A DNA stretch of 64,000 nucleotides, taken from contig NZ_JAIEUI010000003.1 of NCBI RefSeq assembly GCF_022234545.1, positions 104,400 through 168,399 of the forward strand, written 5' to 3'. The stretch comes from Paenibacillus piscarius (GTDB lineage: Bacteria; Bacillota; Bacilli; Paenibacillales; Paenibacillaceae). This document shows, piece by piece, positions 27,184 through 35,540 of the stretch. The notes below the pieces were generated by a model. The model did not search any database and had not been told where the DNA came from. It saw only the letters and a program-made list of their open reading frames with translations. A program made the position numbers and the translations under genes. Numbering within the stretch: position 1 is the stretch's first letter; each line of letters opens with the position of its first letter.

Positions 27184-28079
27184 CGGCGGCTGCCTCCTTC
27201 ATAATGGACATAACGGCGCGACAGCCTCATAATGACCGCCGTGAACAGCATGACGACAATCAGCAGCACCCAGGCAAGCGCGGAGGAGTATCCGGCGCGG
27301 TATTCCTTGAAGGCACTGGTATACAGATTGTAGACGTAGAACCAGGTAGAGTAATTGGGTCCGCCCTGCGTCATGACGAAGGCTTGCGTGAAGACCTGGA
27401 AGGAATCGATCAGCCCCATAATCAGCTGGAACAGCAGGACAGGCGAGATCATCGGGAGCGTAATATTCAGGAAAATGCGGAAGCGTCCTGCCCCATCCAG
27501 ATTGGCGGCTTCGATCAGGCTGGCCGGGACCCCCTGCAGACCGGCGAGGAAGAGAATCATGCCTGAGCCTGCGGTCCAGAAGGACATGATGATCAGGGCA
27601 TACAGCGCTGTATCGGGATTCATCAGCCAGGCCGGACCGTCAATGCCGAACCAGGAGAGCATATAATTGAAGAGGCCGATCTGCGGATTGAAGATCCAGT
27701 ACCAGAGGAGCGACATGGCCACACCCGACACCATGCTTGGAAAATACATAGCTGTCCGGAAAAAGCCGCGCCAGGGAAGGGTCTGATGCAACAGCAGGGC
27801 GAATCCCAGACCCAGCAGCAGCTGCACCGGCACGCTGATGAAGGTGTACCTCAGGGTGACTTTTACGGAGCGCCAGAACAGCTCATTGTGGAACATCTCT
27901 GTGTAGTTGGCGAGGCCGATGAATTTGGGCGGATGAATGATGTCATAGTCGGTGAAGCTGTAGAACAGCGAAGACAGGATCGGGTACAGGGCGAAGATCA
28001 GGAAGCCGATCAGCCACGGGGAGATGAACAGATACATGTAGAACGTCTGCCGCCGGCTCTCACTCTTAATCACGAACAC
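27180..28079 (-). CDS. Sugar ABC transporter permease, MalF type
   Basis: About 299 residues with six membrane segments and the EAA motif LIEAANLDGAGRFRIFLNIT. The frame extends 40 codons further upstream, but that stretch is AT-rich, overlaps the operator palindromes and has no ribosome binding site. GTG at 28079 (AAAGG five bases upstream) or GTG at 28073 (11 bases) is more likely. First gene of the transporter operon: permease, permease, binding protein, probably continuing into LacI, kinase and GH4. Confidence 0.88.
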   Translation of the reverse strand: MFVIKSESRRQTFYMYLFISPWLIGFLIFALYPILSSLFYSFTDYDIIHPPKFIGLANYTEMFHNELFWRSVKVTLRYTFISVPVQLLLGLGFALLLHQTLPWRGFFRTAMYFPSMVSGVAMSLLWYWIFNPQIGLFNYMLSWFGIDGPAWLMNPDTALYALIIMSFWTAGSGMILFLAGLQGVPASLIEAANLDGAGRFRIFLNITLPMISPVLLFQLIMGLIDSFQVFTQAFVMTQGGPNYSTWFYVYNLYTSAFKEYRAGYSSALAWVLLIVVMLFTAVIMRLSRRYVHYEGGSRR

Positions 28080-28096
28080 ACCAGCCTTTCTTCTTA

Positions 28097-28118
28097 AAAG
28101 TATAAGCGCTTTAACTTT
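28097..28118. promoter_or_regulatory. Candidate LacI-family operator 1
   Basis: AAAGTATAA-GCGC-TTTAACTTT, an inverted repeat with two mismatches around a central CG, just upstream of the MalF-type start. Similar in sequence to the perfect site at 28202. Confidence 0.6.
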
Positions 28119-28201
28119 TCGGATAAATAAAAGTTTCAATTTGCTAAAATGATTATAACGGGCAACTATAATAATTATAGCCAACCATAAGATGAACAAA
28201 T

Positions 28202-28225
28202 TAAAGTTAAATCGCTTTAACTTTA
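28202..28225. promoter_or_regulatory. Candidate LacI-family operator 2
   Basis: A perfect inverted repeat: arms TAAAGTTAAA and TTTAACTTTA around TCGC. Its centre is about 106 bases from that of site 1, near ten helical turns, compatible with looping by a LacI tetramer or by dimers. Confidence 0.65.
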
Positions 28226-28287
28226 TAGCCGGCCGTTGAACTAATCATAGAGGATGATCCGGAAATAATCAACCCTTTATTTCGCAA

Positions 28288-28300
28288 ATAAAGCGCTATC
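28288..28300. promoter_or_regulatory. Candidate LacI-family operator 3 (half conserved)
   Basis: ATAAAGCGCTATC keeps the AAAGCGCT centre of the other two sites but has short arms. The rest of the 28226-28480 gap is AT-rich and shows no gene. Confidence 0.4.
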
Positions 28301-28484
28301 AGTCAGAAAATATAACATATAAATTGACTATTTTGCTGAAAATGATGAAAATCCTAATGTGTACAGATGTTATGTGTGAGGTAATGTGACTTTGAGCGCG
28401 ATTATAGGAACATCTCACCTGCGGGCGACTGGTTGCTTATTGGATTTTTGCCTACACTGGAATTGCGGACATCGCAGTGCCCAA

Positions 28485-28506
28485 TGTAATCGGTTTTCCG
28501 ATTACA
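28485..28506 (-). repeat. Solitary copy D of the 51-bp-family palindrome
   Basis: Arms TGTAATCGG and CCGATTACA around TTTT (AAAA on the minus strand), a perfect palindrome apart from the centre. Read on the minus strand it is followed by TTGGGCACTGCG, matching the linker of array C (ATGGGCACTTCG). It lies 18 bases past the T tract of the uridine kinase terminator, in the direction of that transcription. Confidence 0.8.
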
Positions 28507-28524
28507 ATATACTCCCCGAAACAG

Positions 28525-28553
28525 CAAAAAAACCGCCCGGCCTAGCCGGACGG
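28525..28553 (-). terminator. Terminator of uridine kinase
   Basis: On the minus strand CCGTCCGGC pairs with GCCGGGCGG (one G-U pair) around TAG and is followed by an uninterrupted T run (28525-28532). Confidence 0.85.
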
Positions 28554-28583
28554 CTCCTGCACCAACATTAGCGGGTGCGATGA

Positions 28584-29213
28584 TTAATTCCACTGGTGAT
28601 CGCCGGACAGATACTTCTCAGTCAGCACGGACAGCAGCTCGATCCCGACCTGATTCTGCCCGCCTTCCGGGATGATCAGGTCCGCGTACTTTTTGGAGGG
28701 CTCAATGAAGGCTTCGTGCATCGGCTTCACCGTGGTCAGATACTGTGTATGGATCGAACGGATCGTCCGTCCGCGTTCCTCGATGTCCCGCAGCACCCGG
28801 CGCAGGATGCGCACATCGGGATCGGTGTCTACGAACACCTTGATGTTGAGCTGCTCGCGCAGCTTCTCGTCGGACAACACATGCAGCCCTTCCAGAATCA
28901 CGATGTTGTTCGGAGCAAGTCTCACTGTCTTCTCGGTGGAACGGGCATGGATGGTGAAATCGTACACGGGAGCGAAGGCCGCTTGTCCGGTCTTAAGGCA
29001 ATTCAAATGCTCAATCAGCAGGTCGTTGTCGAAGGCCAGCGGGTGGTCATAGTTAATCGCACCGCGTTCGGCCATGCTGAGGTAAGAATGGTCTTTATAG
29101 TAGTTATCCTGGGATATGAATGTGACTTTGTCAGAACCAAGACGGTCAATGACGGAGCGCGCGACCGTGGTCTTGCCGGAGCCGGTCCCGCCGGCGATAC
29201 CAATAATGAGCAT
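28584..29213 (-). CDS. udk: Uridine kinase
   Basis: 209 residues. It phosphorylates uridine and cytidine to UMP and CMP with ATP or GTP in pyrimidine salvage. The Walker A loop GIAGGTGSGKTTVARS is at 5-20. The family motifs DNYYKDHS, YDHPLAFD and the Walker-B-like NIVILEGLHVL follow in order. Length fits the bacterial enzymes (about 210). ATG 29213 starts directly at the P-loop strand (MLIIGIAGG). GGGAGG is 14 bases upstream, rather far, but no better start exists. Single-gene transcript with its own terminator. Confidence 0.95.
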   Translation of the reverse strand: MLIIGIAGGTGSGKTTVARSVIDRLGSDKVTFISQDNYYKDHSYLSMAERGAINYDHPLAFDNDLLIEHLNCLKTGQAAFAPVYDFTIHARSTEKTVRLAPNNIVILEGLHVLSDEKLREQLNIKVFVDTDPDVRILRRVLRDIEERGRTIRSIHTQYLTTVKPMHEAFIEPSKKYADLIIPEGGQNQVGIELLSVLTEKYLSGDHQWN

Positions 29214-29399
29214 GGTGTATTTGTAAACCTCCCTAAGCAATTGCCTTTGCAATTCCAATATTGTAGCACAGCAGTCAACTTATTTCATCCTGATGGAGAG
29301 GAATATCATGTGAACATTCGGATAAATCGGTTATTTTGAAGAGAAATGATATGATTTGAAGGAAGTATGCAGATGAAGGCCTAATGAGAAGGAGGCAGA

Positions 29400-30500
29400 G
29401 TGAAGATAATGGATATGCAAAAGGCTCTAATGGAGGCATTCGGCAAGACGCAGGTACAACTGGCAGGCCACGGGGCGCGGGACATCGCCGTGTTGAAGCG
29501 GGCACTGGCGGAAATGGAGGATACGCTCGCTGCAGACATGTACGGGAGCGGCGCTGTAATTGAGGAGTTCCAGGCGGAGATGGCGGAGGTGCTCGGCAAA
29601 GAGAGCAGCGTCTTCTTCCCCAGCGGCACGATGGCCCAGCAGATCGCCTTGCGGATCTGGAGCGACCGCGCAGGCAGCCGCAGCGTGGCGTATCACCCGC
29701 TATGCCATCTGGAAATTCATGAGCAGGACGGCCTGAAGGAGCTGCACCATCTGGAGCCGATACTACTGGGAAGTGCAGACCGCCTGATCACCCTGGAGGA
29801 TGTGCAGAGCATGGGGCCGGGGGTGGCCTGTCTGCTGCTGGAGCTGCCGCAGCGCGAGATCGGCGGGCAGCTTCCGGCATATGTCGAGCTGGAGGCCATA
29901 TCAGCTTATTGCCGGGAGCAGGGAATTAAGCTCCATCTGGACGGGGCGCGGCTGTTCGAGGTGCTGCCTTACTATGGCAAGACGGCGGCTGAGGTCTGCG
30001 CGCTGTTTGACAGCGTATATGTCTCCTTCTATAAGGGCATTGGAGGGATTGCCGGAGCGATCTTAGCGGGGAGCCGGGACTTCACGGAGACCTCGAAGAT
30101 CTGGAAACGCCGCCACGGGGGCGACCTGATCAGCCTCTATCCCTATATTGTCCCTGCCCGGTATTACTACCGGCAGAGAATCGGCAACATGGCCAGGTAT
30201 TATGAGCAGACCAAGGAGCTGGCCGCCCTGTTCAATAGCTGTCATAAGGTATCCACGCTGCCAGAGGTTCCGGTCTCGAATATGTTCCATGTGCATTTCG
30301 CGATAGCCAAGGAACGTCTTACGCCGGTGCTAATTGAACTGTACAAGGAGACCGGCATCGGCCTGACGCCGCGGCTGAAGGAGACCGGTGAGGCTTCCTG
30401 CTATTATGAGATGAATATCGGCGATCTGTACGGTGAAGCGGACCAGACCGCCCTTAGAGAGATGTTCCGGCTGCTGGATGAGCGGCTGAAGACGCTCTAG
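29400..30500 (+). CDS. PLP-dependent threonine-aldolase-family enzyme
   Basis: 366 residues of the beta-eliminating lyase/low-specificity threonine aldolase group. Such enzymes cleave L-threonine or allo-threonine to glycine and acetaldehyde. Visible features are FFPSGTMAQQIAL (cofactor phosphate site), LHLDGARLFEV (the Asp that contacts the PLP nitrogen) and VSFYKGIGGIAGAIL (Schiff-base lysine). GTG 29400 is only four bases after GGAGG, and ATG 29409 is thirteen, so either could be used. The sequence around GARL and the Schiff-base loop deviates from the canonical SKGLGAPVGS form, so the true substrate may differ. Confidence 0.82.
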   Translation: MKIMDMQKALMEAFGKTQVQLAGHGARDIAVLKRALAEMEDTLAADMYGSGAVIEEFQAEMAEVLGKESSVFFPSGTMAQQIALRIWSDRAGSRSVAYHPLCHLEIHEQDGLKELHHLEPILLGSADRLITLEDVQSMGPGVACLLLELPQREIGGQLPAYVELEAISAYCREQGIKLHLDGARLFEVLPYYGKTAAEVCALFDSVYVSFYKGIGGIAGAILAGSRDFTETSKIWKRRHGGDLISLYPYIVPARYYYRQRIGNMARYYEQTKELAALFNSCHKVSTLPEVPVSNMFHVHFAIAKERLTPVLIELYKETGIGLTPRLKETGEASCYYEMNIGDLYGEADQTALREMFRLLDERLKTL

Positions 30501-30508
30501 CCTACACA

Positions 30509-30547
30509 GGGGCAGCCCCAAGCCATAAGCTGGCCTGGGGCTGCCCC
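30509..30547. terminator. Very stable hairpin between convergent genes
   Basis: GGGGCAGCCCCA and TGGGGCTGCCCC form a perfect outer stem, with an inner AGCCA/TGGCC part. It lacks a real T tract, but its place eight bases after one stop and nine before the other suggests a shared transcription end. Confidence 0.55.
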
Positions 30548-30555
30548 TAATAACA

Positions 30556-32082
30556 TTACCGGGAACCCTGCGCCTGACCGCGCAGTGCTATTTTGCGTAC
30601 CGGTCCGGCCACCATCTGCTTCTCTGCCGCATTGAGGCCGAACAGCCACATGGTCAGCGCATAGATGAGAGAGTACAGGACCACATACAGGCCGAGATAC
30701 AGGTAGGACGTAATACTGACGAAGCTCAGCAGCAAGATGCCCAGCACAGTCAGCACGACCACCGGAGTGAATACCCGGAGGATCTGCAGCCAGAAGTGAA
30801 GGATATCGAACTTCAATTTGTACTTATAGTAGATATTATTCAGACACACATTGATAATCATCCCGATGGCCGTGGCAACCGCACAGCCCGTAATGCCCCA
30901 GATTCGGATGAACCAGAAGGTCAAGGCGACCTTAAGCACGGCCACCGAGAAATAGATGAACGCCTTCACCCGGTGCATATTCATCGCTTCCAGCATCGTG
31001 GCGAACAGCGACTGCACAATTGAGGTGATCTGGGGGATGATGATGATCAGGGCGATCGTATAGGCGTGTCTATAGCCCTCGCCGAGCCAGATCAGGATGA
31101 AGCTCTGTCCGAAGATCACGAACCCGGAGACGATATAGCCTACGATCAGTGCCTGGATCCGCCCGATTTTGACCAGCTCCAGCATCAGGGCCGCCTGATC
31201 CGCTCCCTTGACGATCATCTTGGTGAGCTTCGGCAGGTAAAAGCTGGCCAGGACATTCGAGAAATTAAGAATATACGTATTGAGCTGGGCAGCGATAGCG
31301 AAGACCGCGATGGGCATCGCTCCCAGGAACATCCCGATGATCAGCGGGTCGGCATTCGTATAGATCTGGAAGGCGATGGACGACAGCAGAATATACGATG
31401 AATAGCTGAAGATCTCCTTGAACAGCTTGGTATCGAAGCCGTGGAAGCGGACCTTCAGGTTCAGCTTGGTCCGGCAGAATACCACGTTCAGCACACCGAT
31501 CGCCAGATTCAGCACCAGCGCGACCGTCACCATTCCTGTGGATCTGAAGCCGAACACCAGCACCAGCACCATCATGGCCGGAGACAGGACGACCCGGATC
31601 AGGTTGATGATTTTGAGATAGACGAACCGCTCATAAGCCGTAATAATCGAGCTGAAAATGTTCAGCGGGAACGACACCGCCACATTCACCGCCGCAATGA
31701 TGAAGATCTGCTTCAGAATGCTTAATTCCTTCTCATGGAGACTGCCGAAGATCGAGCCGAAATTAAGCACCAGAATCAGACTGGCCAGAAAAGAGACCAG
31801 ACCGATCGCGGAGAACAGCAGCAGGAACATCCCGTTGATATTGCGCTGGCCGGTGGCGTCATTCTCAGAGATATATTTGGCATTGAAACGGATGACCGCA
31901 CTCCCGAAGCCCAGGTCCAGCAGGACAATATAGGCGATGATCGAGTTCACCAGGGAGAACAATCCGTATTCGGATTTTCCCAGGGTAGATACGATGAAGG
32001 GAGTCGAGCCCAGGGAGATAATCACGCCCAGGAATACGGAAGCATAGGTGATGATGGCGGCAAGTTTAATATTGGTTTTCAC
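30556..32082 (-). CDS. Polysaccharide flippase (Wzx/MATE-like)
   Basis: A 508-residue membrane protein with about 12-14 hydrophobic helices, of the oligosaccharide-lipid flippase superfamily. The N-terminus (VFLGVIISLGSTPFIVSTLG; YGLFSLVNSIIAYIVLLDLG) and the motif GFGSAVIRFNAKYIS are typical. It would move lipid-linked repeat units to the outer face of the membrane. The start is GTG 32082 with GAGGAAG eight bases upstream. It is the last gene of a three-gene surface-glycan operon behind a pyruvyl transferase and a GT2 enzyme. Confidence 0.9.
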   Translation of the reverse strand: MKTNIKLAAIITYASVFLGVIISLGSTPFIVSTLGKSEYGLFSLVNSIIAYIVLLDLGFGSAVIRFNAKYISENDATGQRNINGMFLLLFSAIGLVSFLASLILVLNFGSIFGSLHEKELSILKQIFIIAAVNVAVSFPLNIFSSIITAYERFVYLKIINLIRVVLSPAMMVLVLVFGFRSTGMVTVALVLNLAIGVLNVVFCRTKLNLKVRFHGFDTKLFKEIFSYSSYILLSSIAFQIYTNADPLIIGMFLGAMPIAVFAIAAQLNTYILNFSNVLASFYLPKLTKMIVKGADQAALMLELVKIGRIQALIVGYIVSGFVIFGQSFILIWLGEGYRHAYTIALIIIIPQITSIVQSLFATMLEAMNMHRVKAFIYFSVAVLKVALTFWFIRIWGITGCAVATAIGMIINVCLNNIYYKYKLKFDILHFWLQILRVFTPVVVLTVLGILLLSFVSITSYLYLGLYVVLYSLIYALTMWLFGLNAAEKQMVAGPVRKIALRGQAQGSR

Positions 32083-32124
32083 ACAGATCGCTTCCTCGCT
32101 ACGGAGAATGTCAGCTGCTACAGC

Positions 32125-33234
32125 TTAAGCGGTCACGATGGATGAAGCCGCCGCTGCCTCAGCAGGGCTGCCCGACATGGCCTGAATGATCTGGCTGTAA
32201 TGCGCAGTGGAGAATTCATTATTGTATCGCGGGTATTCAAGCTGTTTTAGCTCTTCCAGAAGCCCAGGGATGTCATCCAGCTTGTTCGTGAACTTCACGA
32301 ACCCCAGATGCTTGATCCACTCATAGCTGCCTACAACCTTATAGTTGTAATTGCCAAGGGCAATGCAAGGTGTAGACGTAATCGCGGCAAAAATCATCCC
32401 GTGCAGCCGGTCCGTAATCACAACCTCCGCCCCCTTGAACTGATCCCACAACGTGTTCAGCTCCATATCGCGGTCTTGTACAGAGACAGGGCGCTCAATA
32501 CAGGTGTCCGTGAACGTGATGCTGCTGTAATGCTTCGCGGTATACGACTCAATGGTACGCTTGTCCTGATCACCGAAGATGCTCTCCTTGTCGGCCCGGA
32601 TGCACAGAAGCGCACCGTGGCGCTGTTTCTGCGGTTCCGTGATGTCCAGCGACATGACAATATCCGGTGTTAACAGCACTGCGTTGTTTCTGAAACCGGC
32701 TTTCATAATTTCGTACGACGTTGCCTCTCTGGCGACCAGAGTAAGGTCCTTATGGGAACCGTAGAGGTCCTGTGTCTTCTTGAATTCCGCGCGGCCCAGC
32801 TCGGTATCGCCGAAGTAGATGGTTTGCGGGAAGACGATGATTTTGTTATTGGGGAATTCGGAGATGATCTTGCGGCGTACCTCTTCCTCCCGGAAATATT
32901 CAATTCCGAAGTTGCCCCCGCCCTGAAGCACGAAGATATCCTCGGGGGTGCAGAACTCCTCCAGGCACTTCATGTTATGCATCAGCCGGTTGGCGACAAT
33001 CTCAATCAGGGTATAGTCAGGAAAAGCTTTGCGCAAAAAGTTCATCTGTGCATACGTAATCGCATGATCGCCGAGATTGTCATGCTCCGGTGAGCCGACA
33101 ACGTAGATAGCTTTCGTCTTGCCTTTATATGCATTCCGGTAGCTCAGATAGCCCTTATAGTATTGATAGACGGGTATGTTGCTTACATAATTGCGGAAGG
33201 ACAACGGCAGGATCTTCTCAAGGGCTTGGCTCAT
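32125..33234 (-). CDS. Polysaccharide pyruvyl transferase-family protein
   Basis: 369 residues of the CsaB/EpsO/WcaK-like group that transfers pyruvate from PEP onto sugars as a ketal. Markers are YVVGSPEHDNLGDHAITYAQ near the N-terminus, LQGGGNFGIEYF in the middle and VVITDRLHGMIFAAITSTPCIA near the C-terminus. Its ATG overlaps the stop of the GT2 gene (ATGA). Pyruvylated glycans are the ligand of SLH domains, so this could bear on the SLH protein at 11.7 kb. CsaB itself is usually elsewhere, however, and this gene fits an exopolysaccharide operon better. Confidence 0.88.
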   Translation of the reverse strand: MSQALEKILPLSFRNYVSNIPVYQYYKGYLSYRNAYKGKTKAIYVVGSPEHDNLGDHAITYAQMNFLRKAFPDYTLIEIVANRLMHNMKCLEEFCTPEDIFVLQGGGNFGIEYFREEEVRRKIISEFPNNKIIVFPQTIYFGDTELGRAEFKKTQDLYGSHKDLTLVAREATSYEIMKAGFRNNAVLLTPDIVMSLDITEPQKQRHGALLCIRADKESIFGDQDKRTIESYTAKHYSSITFTDTCIERPVSVQDRDMELNTLWDQFKGAEVVITDRLHGMIFAAITSTPCIALGNYNYKVVGSYEWIKHLGFVKFTNKLDDIPGLLEELKQLEYPRYNNEFSTAHYSQIIQAMSGSPAEAAAASSIVTA

Positions 33235-34220
33235 ATCATATTACTTCCCTTCAGGCGGAGTTTGGAATAATACAGCATTTTGTAGATGGTAGAGCTGGTG
33301 ATGATCAGCACGGAGGCGGTCTTCATCTCCCGGCGGAGCTTCCGGTTGCGGAGAATCTTCGAGATATGCTTGTTCAGGAACCCGCCCAGCTCAACCAGAT
33401 ATTCCTTGTTCATGGCTTTCTCGCCGGTAATTATCTGATAATTGCACAGCTCGATCCCTTCAGTAACGGTGCGGCACAGTGCGATCTCTTCGGCAACCGG
33501 ATAATTCTGCTCCCGGATGGTCTCGTAGATCTCCAGTGCGGCGCAGAAGCGGTCATAATATTTCCGGGTGTTCATCGCGCCGGTGATGCTGTCGCTTCTT
33601 TTCAGATACATGTATTTGGGGGAGTCGAGCGAGACCGTGGTACGGGCCTGGAGGAATAGCTTGTAGGTGGTAAAAATGTCCTCGAAGTACTTGCCGACCG
33701 GATATCTCACGTGGGTGAACAGCTCTGCCTTGTACAGCTTATCCCAGGCCAGATTCTGAATCTCGGTATCCTCCAGTAGCTTATCAAGGGCTTGCTCGTT
33801 ATTATAGACGTGGACTTCATGGGTGAAGCTCTTCGGAAGCGGCACATCGTCCATAACCTCAACATGGCCGCACACGGCAATATCCGCATCATGGGCGGTA
33901 ATCAGGGAATATAGGGATTCATACATATCGTGCCCGATCCAGTCATCGCTGTCCACGAACCCGATATACCTGCCTTTTGCCACCTCAATTCCATAGTTCC
34001 GGGCATCGGACAGCCCCCCGTTCTGCTTATGGATCACGACTACCCGGGGGTCCAGCGCCTTATAGGCCTCGCAGATGTCACCGCACCCGTCAGGCGATCC
34101 GTCATTGACCAGAATCAGCTCGAAATCCTTGAAGGTCTGGGCTAATATCGAATCCACACATTTCTTAAGGTACAATTCCACCTTGTAGATCGGCACAATA
34201 ATACTGATCTCTGGCTTCAC
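33231..34220 (-). CDS. Family 2 glycosyltransferase
   Basis: About 329 residues. The GT-A fold is clear: ISIIVPIYKVELYLKKCVDS, LILVNDGSPDGCGDICEAY, then NGGLSDARNYGIEVAKG and the metal/nucleotide motif VDSDDW. The C-terminal 130 residues are helical with a basic end. GTG 34220 has AAGGAAG 11 bases upstream; the frame is open 25 codons further but starts there look poor. It heads the operon with the pyruvyl transferase and flippase and would add a sugar to a lipid-linked unit. Confidence 0.9.
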   Translation of the reverse strand: MKPEISIIVPIYKVELYLKKCVDSILAQTFKDFELILVNDGSPDGCGDICEAYKALDPRVVVIHKQNGGLSDARNYGIEVAKGRYIGFVDSDDWIGHDMYESLYSLITAHDADIAVCGHVEVMDDVPLPKSFTHEVHVYNNEQALDKLLEDTEIQNLAWDKLYKAELFTHVRYPVGKYFEDIFTTYKLFLQARTTVSLDSPKYMYLKRSDSITGAMNTRKYYDRFCAALEIYETIREQNYPVAEEIALCRTVTEGIELCNYQIITGEKAMNKEYLVELGGFLNKHISKILRNRKLRREMKTASVLIITSSTIYKMLYYSKLRLKGSNMI

Positions 34221-34419
34221 TTGAGCAGTCACTTCCTTTCCAGGGAGAATGCAATCGCAGCTTATTGCTGTATTGTGCAAGGGTCTTCGCGTCACTTGAG
34301 TTGTGAATATCTTACTATCCGGGTCAAAAGGTTGTATATACTACTTTAGTGTACTTATCATCCGCAGAAGGGCGTAAGCTGCCTGGGAAAAGGCCGCGAT
34401 TCAGCACCCGCTCCGCAGC

Positions 34420-34454
34420 AAAAAGACCGCAGCACCCTGGAGGTGACTGCGGCC
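34420..34454 (-). terminator. Terminator of the mutarotase gene
   Basis: On the minus strand GGCCGCAG and CTGCGGTC form the outer stem, with CACC/GGGTG inside, followed by TTTTT. Confidence 0.7.
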
Positions 34455-34469
34455 TTCGCCTGTTGAAGT

Positions 34470-35345
34470 TTAGTTAAATGTAATCGCCAGCGCGCTGGTA
34501 AACTCGCCGCCCGGCGGCAGGGTGATGACGTTCTGCTTCTCCCGGATATCACCGGTGAAGCCTTCCATATCCGCCACGCCATGCCAAGGCTCGATGCACA
34601 CGAACGGTGCATTCTTCGGCTGCCAGATGCCGAGATCAGGGAAGTTCGTGAAGGCGACCGTTACGCTCTTAGCAGACTGCTTGCTTCTCAGGGTAACCGA
34701 TTTGGACTGGACATTGCGGAAGACTAAGGCGTCATGCGCGAACATCTCATGATTCAGCGGCATTTGGTTGTCCCCGTCTAGCATGGCCTCGCTCTTGCCT
34801 GGAGTGATCAGGCCATTCTCGTTCAGGAACAGCCGCTCCAGGCGTTCCGGCTGCTCAAATTCCAAATAATAGTCGGTGAAGCTGCCCTCTCCTCCGATCG
34901 GGCAGTTGAAGGCCGGATGGGTGCCGAGCTGGAAGAACATCTCCCCATCACCGGGATTCTCCACCCGGTAGCCGATGTGGAGCGTGCTGCCGCTTAGGGT
35001 ATAGGTGAGATACAGACGGAACGGATACGGATAGCTGGCCAGTGTCTCCCCGCTGTGGGAGAGGCGGAAGACCGCCTGTGTCTCACTGGACTCTACCAGC
35101 GTGAATTCGCTGCGTCTGGCGAAGCCGTGGCGGGCCAGCGGATACGCCTGTCCGTTCACCCGGATGGCTTCGCCTGCGGCTGCTCCGATCATCGGGAACA
35201 GCACCGGGGAGCGGCCTGTCCAATAGGCGGCGTCTCCGCTCCACATATATTCAGTATCTGTATCGGTTCTTCTGAAGCTGACCAGCTCAGCGCCGAGTGA
35301 ACGGATCTCGGCCACGGCCGCTCCGCTGCGTAAAATAGTGTTCAT
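34470..35345 (-). CDS. Aldose 1-epimerase-family protein (LacX-like)
   Basis: 291 residues of the galactose-mutarotase superfamily. Features in order are a beta-sandwich N-terminus (AEIRSLGAELVSFRRTDTDTEYMWSG split by turns), RHGFARRSEF, and the substrate histidine region FFQLGTHPAFNCPI. The C-terminal Glu region is CIEPWHGVADMEG. The order matches the LacX branch, which probably interconverts anomers of a sugar or sugar phosphate. ATG 35345 lies six bases after AAAGGGGT. Single gene with its own terminator. Confidence 0.88.
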   Translation of the reverse strand: MNTILRSGAAVAEIRSLGAELVSFRRTDTDTEYMWSGDAAYWTGRSPVLFPMIGAAAGEAIRVNGQAYPLARHGFARRSEFTLVESSETQAVFRLSHSGETLASYPYPFRLYLTYTLSGSTLHIGYRVENPGDGEMFFQLGTHPAFNCPIGGEGSFTDYYLEFEQPERLERLFLNENGLITPGKSEAMLDGDNQMPLNHEMFAHDALVFRNVQSKSVTLRSKQSAKSVTVAFTNFPDLGIWQPKNAPFVCIEPWHGVADMEGFTGDIREKQNVITLPPGGEFTSALAITFN

Positions 35346-35449
35346 ACTTCTACCCCTTTCATTTCGCGATATGTAATCCTGACGTCTCATATTCTATCAG
35401 ACTTCCCCGCAGGTGCCAGCACATAACGGAAATTAACCGGTCTATAATT

Positions 35450-35464
35450 TTGACAATCTGTCAA
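35450..35464. promoter_or_regulatory. Perfect palindrome upstream of the M20 amidase
   Basis: TTGACA-ATC-TGTCAA, with a second TGACA a few bases on. It may be an operator, or the TTGACA may be a -35 element; I see no matching -10 at 17 bases. Confidence 0.35.
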
Positions 35465-35540
35465 ATGACAAACATGGGGAATTCGTTAACATATAAGGAT
35501 AGCAATCATTCCATATCAGCGGAAACGGGGGAATAAGCCG

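Noticed and set aside
28079..28199. 40-residue N-terminal extension of the MalF-type permease
   Set aside because: It overlaps the operator-like palindromes, is AT-rich and adds an untypical hydrophobic and basic segment; GTG starts near 28079 are better placed.
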